Shown piece by piece: positions 59,132 through 64,000 of a DNA stretch of 64,000 nucleotides. The notes beneath the pieces are model-generated. The model was not told the origin of the DNA. It made no database searches and saw nothing but the letters and a program-made list of their open reading frames with translations. The stretch covers positions 620,087 through 684,086 of the forward strand of contig NMRA01000202.1 of NCBI GenBank assembly GCA_002633005.1, given 5' to 3'. Within the stretch, counting starts at the first letter, position 1, and every line of letters begins with the position of its first letter. Position numbers and translations under genes: made by a program. The stretch is from Phoronis australis (Eukaryota > Phoronida > Phoronidae).

Positions 59132-61000
59132 GTAAGAATATAAATTTTCTTGCAGTACATGACAACTCTATGACAACTTACATTTGGCCTGAGATGAATA
59201 ACCACAGTTTGACAATTCGAGAGATTTCATCTATTTTGCTACTGTCATTTTTCAAATGCATTCTTAAGGGCGGTTGTCGGCTCATGACTTCACTAACAAC
59301 TTAGAATCATGGGCTGGGTTCCATAATTATATAGAGGTAAGACTTTTACCAGTAAAGCCAGTGTGATATCTATCTAATGAAGTCTTGCATATTGTGCAAT
59401 CTTGCAATTTTCTTGAGTCTATGGCCAACAAGCCTGGCATTTTAGGTGGTCAGATTTACTTCATTGGGATCGGATGGCACATGCCTAGAGAATCCTTCTT
59501 GCAAAAATTTGCTAGAAGTCGACGTATTCAAAGTTGTTGCTTTTAATTATGGTGAGCCTAAGTGACAAGTATAGTACTGTTTTAAAAAACAGCATCAGTG
59601 CCACTAATTGAGTAAGTTTTGCCAAAGATATGAAATCTCCTAATTGTGCAACTGGGGTCTTCATCCTTACTTTGAGACGATCCATGGAGCCCTGTTGTTC
59701 TGAATCAGTGTATTGTTTGATCATATGAAAGTTTTAATGTTAACTGGAAGTCACCTTGCTTCATACTTAGTAGTGTAGCTTGGTGGTTACAATTGTATTG
59801 CCAGGAAAACTTAACTGATTATCCAGACTGATTCTTACATGACCTGCCCACAGGAAAGTAGGTCACTACCTCGTCGCATAGATATCAATAGATAGACATA
59901 TCCAAATAAGCTGAAATCCCTTGTGGTGATGGCTGAGCGCCAGTGAAATTGTCATGTGATAGTCTTTTTGGAAGTTAGTGTCATAGAAGTTGTTCATCAT
60001 AAAGGTAAATGATTGTAAAAGTTATGAAGAACCAAGACCTGTTTTTTTTACTTTACTAGCAAAATTACCTGGGAAGAAATAGTACTTTATTTGATTAATT
60101 TTTGACATGTAGTGCAATCGGTCTCAAAATGATGGTGGGTTGGAAATGGGATTCAGGCACAAAACACTAAGTGGTACTCATCTGGGGCTGGGGTCTCTTT
60201 ACTTGAGACTCGACTCAATAATTGAGCAATTGCATTTAAGTTCCTGTTTAAAACTTTAAGAATTATTAATAAGTACTTTGCTAGAAAGAAGACTTCTTTA
60301 AAACTACTGTTTTGTTACTAGTCATAACTTTTTTCTTGTGGAGGTTATGGTTCAAAATGGAGTTCCTCTGACGAAGATCACAGGCAATACTTTTGAGAAA
60401 TACATTCAAACCTGTAATGCAACCCACATGTGACTGCCAGAGCTTGAACTAAAGTCATGAAATGTGATTGCCTTGAATCTTAATTCTTCTTTATTCTGTA
60501 AAAACTGTGATTTGAGAAAACGTATCATATTTGTGCCTCCTGGATTCAAGTAAGTTGAGGAATTTTACTTTAAGTTTTTGGTCAGCAAAGCTGAAAAACT
60601 GGGATGGGCTTACTTAAGAAACACAACATAGAAACACATTAAACTATACGTGCATCTTCAGTTAGATGAACTGTAAGGTTGACAACAATTTTTTTGATGT
60701 AGTGTCTTTTTATTTGAATTTAATGTATTGGTCACGCGTTACTTGTCTTCTTTTTCTCAGTTCAGTGATTAGGTTTTGACTGCTAGTAACCTGTGTTGAA
60801 TGTTTTCCTGAAGTTTGATTTATGGTAGTGTTGTTCATTGGATGTCAGCTGGTCAGGTTGTGACTAGTCGAAGTGTGTTATACAGGATATTTGAAGGGTT
60901 CATATCGGGGATGCCTGTAGTTGTGGCGACGTTTTTTGAGTGAAGTGAACAGGTGCAATTTCATAATGTGCTTAGTCCAGTTTGTCCTAGCAAATGGTTG
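59132..61000 (+). other. Downstream intron or 3' flank of the lectin-like gene
   Basis: Non-coding A+T-rich sequence after the last supported exon. 60190-60230 has a GGGTCTCTTTACTTGAGACT stretch reminiscent of the 2803-3182 MITE end. Nothing else stands out. Confidence 0.45.
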
Positions 61001-61504
61001 TAAGGTTTATGTACGCCCTTACTGACAAGACTGTTCATTTAGCAAAATATCTAGACGGCTATAGTTTTTAACTCAATGTATTGTCTGAAAGTACAGTCTA
61101 GATTTTTTGACTTTTTACAAATCTTCTTTACTTGTTTAGTAAAATGTAAAAAGTGAATAGTATATGGATAGAAAAACCAACATGTCAATAAGGTGATCAA
61201 ATTTTATTGTCAAGGTGAGATATTAAAAATGCTGTTACATTTTTCTAAGATATCATTTCATTTTCATTTTATGCACCTTTTAAAGATTTTTCATGGAAGT
61301 TATGAAAGTCCTAAATTTCATAGTCCCTCGTGCAAAAGTGAAACATTCTAAAACCAACATTCCTTCTGAACAGAGTTTTTGAGACCAGTACATGTAGCAG
61401 AGCATCTGAAACTTTCATTTGATTCTGAATAGCCATCTTTGAGATATGATGTTCTGAAGCCGGCCAAATTTGGCCATTTTTATAGTGTCCTACACAAAGT
61501 TAAG
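61001..61504 (+). mobile_element. MITE family 1, copy F
   Basis: It begins TAAGGTTTATGTACGCCCTT and ends GTGTCCTACACAAAGTTAA, giving imperfect inverted termini. The internal order matches D and E, including the GGCCAAATTTGGCC palindrome near 61462. It lies downstream of the last supported lectin-like exon. Confidence 0.62.
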
Positions 61505-62556
61505 ACAAAATAATATGGCAGATTGACTCTTGCACTGTACAAGTACTTCACTGTAGAAATCCTGTTACAATTTTTTAAGTACGTTTTATCCCATGGTTCA
61601 TGTGCTTTAGAGTCAATTTTTATGACAACACTTTGAATTGTTATGTCTGCTTGTTATACTCTTTAAGAAGCACTAAACCTGGTGCCTTCTGTAAAAATCA
61701 CTTTTGGTGTAGGACACTTGGTGCTAAAACCCAGTGGCTCGTTCCAAGATTGATTTAAGTCCAAAACTTGTCTCAACTTCCAAGCTTTGGAACTTCCACA
61801 ACCGGTCAGTTAGTCAAAATTAAGACAAAACTTAACTCAAAAACTTCAGTCAAAATTAATATCTTATTCTTGAAACGGATGAGAGACAAATTTGTTTTAT
61901 CTTGGGATTGGGTGAAATTTAAGAGTGTCTTAGCTAAGTCACTTTACTTGGTATGGGTCCCTGGTCTTAACTCTGATTTTAGATGATGCCTGGTCTTGGC
62001 ATAAACTGAGAGTTCATTATTACTTGAGGTGAAGCTTGATAAGTTCACGGCAAGTCATTTTATATGATGTGTGCGATATCAAGCACTACTGAACTGTATG
62101 TTCAGCCATAGCTCAGAACTTACCAGTTTTGTAATGGAAAGTAGGCTTAACCAAAAGTTGCTTTTTTGACAGCCAAAAGTAGGTTAAAAGCCACATTAAT
62201 AAGTACTAGTAGTGCTAATTCACTTAATGTGTTTCCCCACAACTGGCAGTTGGACTATGTATGAATGGAGAGTTGTGCATAATTGGCAAATGTGTGTGGG
62301 AATTTAGGCTTACTGAATGCTTTATAATTTTTTATGAGTATGATCTTTTCAATTTTTAACATGCTAGTGTGTCGAATTTTTGTTTTGACGACAGACTACA
62401 TAGCTGTCAGGTTATTAGTTAGTGTCTGTCATATTTTCTTGTTTCAAATGTTGCACGTGATTTTACGTTGTAGTATCTCAGTTAACCTTTAGTCTGTTGT
62501 ACAGTTGAACATTCATGTCATGCTTAAGTTTCATTTATTGTGTTTGTTTTTAACAG

Positions 62557-62591
62557 AAGTTGTAGAGTGTGTGTCATTAGTACAACCCTAG
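62557..62591 (+). CDS. Possible terminal exon of the lectin-like gene
   Basis: A strong acceptor (TTGTGTTTGTTTTTAACAG) is followed by a phase-compatible short tail EVVECVSLVQP and TAG. It would end the protein at 383 residues with one extra Cys. The 3.4-kb intron and short reading make this tentative; further exons could lie beyond the window, or the unspliced read-through end could be used. Confidence 0.3.
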
Positions 62592-62919
62592 TCGAGTTTA
62601 TTGTTTTCTGAAAACATTTGGAAGTTGCTTACTGTTTTAATGCAAGCTTAAGCAACTACAAAATGTGTTTCTTTACTTCCTATATTTCAGCCTTCCTGCA
62701 AAATTGGCACACCACTAATGTATTGTGCCAGCCAGTTAGTGCACTTATTTCGAACGGTGTCGGTAACCCTGGTTTATGATAAACCCCAATGTTGTTNAAA
62801 GATTGTAATTTAACAACAGAGTATGATAGCAATGCACCACAGTTTTGTAGAAAGTCTGTCATAGGATACACATACGTCACAGCGCATAAATTTGATGAAT
62901 CCTAGCTTCCGATTTCACC

Positions 62920-63010
62920 CGTTTCGGAGACCGGGTTTTAACCGCCGTAGGCTACAAAAAGCGTCTCCGTGGGCGCTTATTAGGGCGAATACGGTAGCCC
63001 TAATAGGTGG
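62920..63010. repeat. Possible transposon end, GGGCGCTTATT type
   Basis: GTGGGCGCTTATTAGGGCGA then ATACGGTA resembles the GGGCGCTTATT and TACCGTAA words at the ends of the nested element at 39401-41206. It may be one end of a related element. GC content is higher to 63170, with no recognised ORF. Confidence 0.35.
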
Positions 63011-64000
63011 TGACACCAGTGCAGCAAGTTTATGGTGACTGGCGCCAACGGCCGGGTGACTGAACTTCGGGCTGGGCGAGTAGATTTTCTGGCTCCGGCA
63101 CTCACCCAGCTGGCGAGCAGGATTTTTCAAGACTAAAAGCCTGGGTACATCCCTGACATCCACACTTTTCCAAGAGAGGGAAAACTACGAAGGAATGGTT
63201 GAGGAGGGTAAAAGTCTAGTTGCCGTGCGTATTGGTGTGTTTTTAGAGATCGATTCAACATCAGACAACTTGATTTTTGGTAACGTTGATAAGTCTTTTG
63301 ACCACACCACCTTTCAGGACGATGTCATGTTTTTCAAGGCACCTCGTTTTCGATCAACACGACAGCAGCGCCCCGAGTTCGTGAAATAAGTGAATACCAG
63401 AAACTAAACTGTAATGCTATTTGAACATCATCTACGCTAAACAAAGTGTTGTGGCATTCATTCTTTTAATCGTGAAAACAAAATATTCTGCAAATAGAAG
63501 ACTTTTGCACTAATGACGTTCCGCGAAGGTTCATGTAACCCGCAGTGTTTTTCCCCAAACGCTACGTCACGATATTCACTAGACCCGGTTGAGTGATTTA
63601 CGACGACGATGTTCGAATCAAAACCCGTTCTTAAAGACATTTGTCACTTTCTTACGTACTTTATATTCATATCGTCGCTATATGTTGCATTTCTAACTAA
63701 TTTGACAAAGTAATCACAGATTTAAGGAGTCGGCGTGCAACTTCCACTTTAACAAGTTCACTATGAAAATCCGAACCCCTGTAAAATATAACCACGGATA
63801 TTGCTGCCTGAATTGACCATGCCCCAATGCGCTATTTCACTGTGTTGGTTGTCAGTGATCAATTTTGACAGTGAGGGAGTGGTCCCATGTTTTAAGGTGA
63901 GCCTTGTGAATGACGAATAATCAAATCTTGTTTTTGAAATTAGTTAATTATGTTAGAAGTTCAGGGGCGGATCTACGTTTTCAGTAAGGGGGGGGGGGTT

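Noticed and set aside
63195-63389. 64-codon ORF near the right edge as a fourth gene or lectin-like exon
   Set aside because: No recognised domain and no phase-compatible acceptor linking it to the upstream exons.

Overview
The window is animal nuclear DNA: A+T-rich, with GT-AG introns that split two well conserved genes into many short exons, abundant small dispersed repeats, and several isolated Ns left by assembly. Three protein genes can be traced. The host is best read as a marine invertebrate. Two features lean toward a cephalochordate such as amphioxus: minisatellites sitting on 5' splice sites (I recall reports of such repeats, called mirages, in amphioxus) and a C-type lectin/LDLa/CUB mosaic gene. 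This assignment is an inference, not proven by the window.

Layout. (1) 2-14932, + strand: CEP131 (AZI1), the centriolar-satellite/ciliogenesis coiled-coil protein. It enters from the left edge without its N-terminus; 16 exons including a 21-nt microexon join in frame to 955 residues and a stop. (2) 21007-42216, - strand: HID1, complete from Met to stop. Twenty exons join without a frame break to 904 residues, and the ~4 kb 3' flank faces the CEP131 3' end tail to tail. (3) 47482-59131 or beyond, + strand: a secreted, very basic and Tyr-rich protein with signal peptide, Arg run, degenerate C-type lectin domain, canonical LDLa and CUB domain. It diverges from HID1 across ~5 kb, and its last exon is uncertain.

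Between and inside the genes lie at least four families of small inverted-repeat elements, one 1.8-kb TIR transposon inserted in an older MITE, a fold-back element, a tRNA-derived SINE, a tandem array with an N at its copy junction, and a cluster of YY1/ETS/NRF1-like motifs in a CEP131 intron.

The most unusual signal is that tandem repeats begin at, or include, the 5' splice site and last exon bases at seven exon-intron borders (six in CEP131, one in HID1 on the opposite strand). In the two cases worked through, the next repeated donor keeps the reading frame but would add an in-frame stop. CEP131 acts at centriolar satellites and basal bodies, HID1 at the Golgi in dense-core vesicle formation, and the third product is secreted; they form no obvious pathway. 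Their interest is ancient linkage (human CEP131 and HID1 are both on 17q25) and the shared splice-site repeats.
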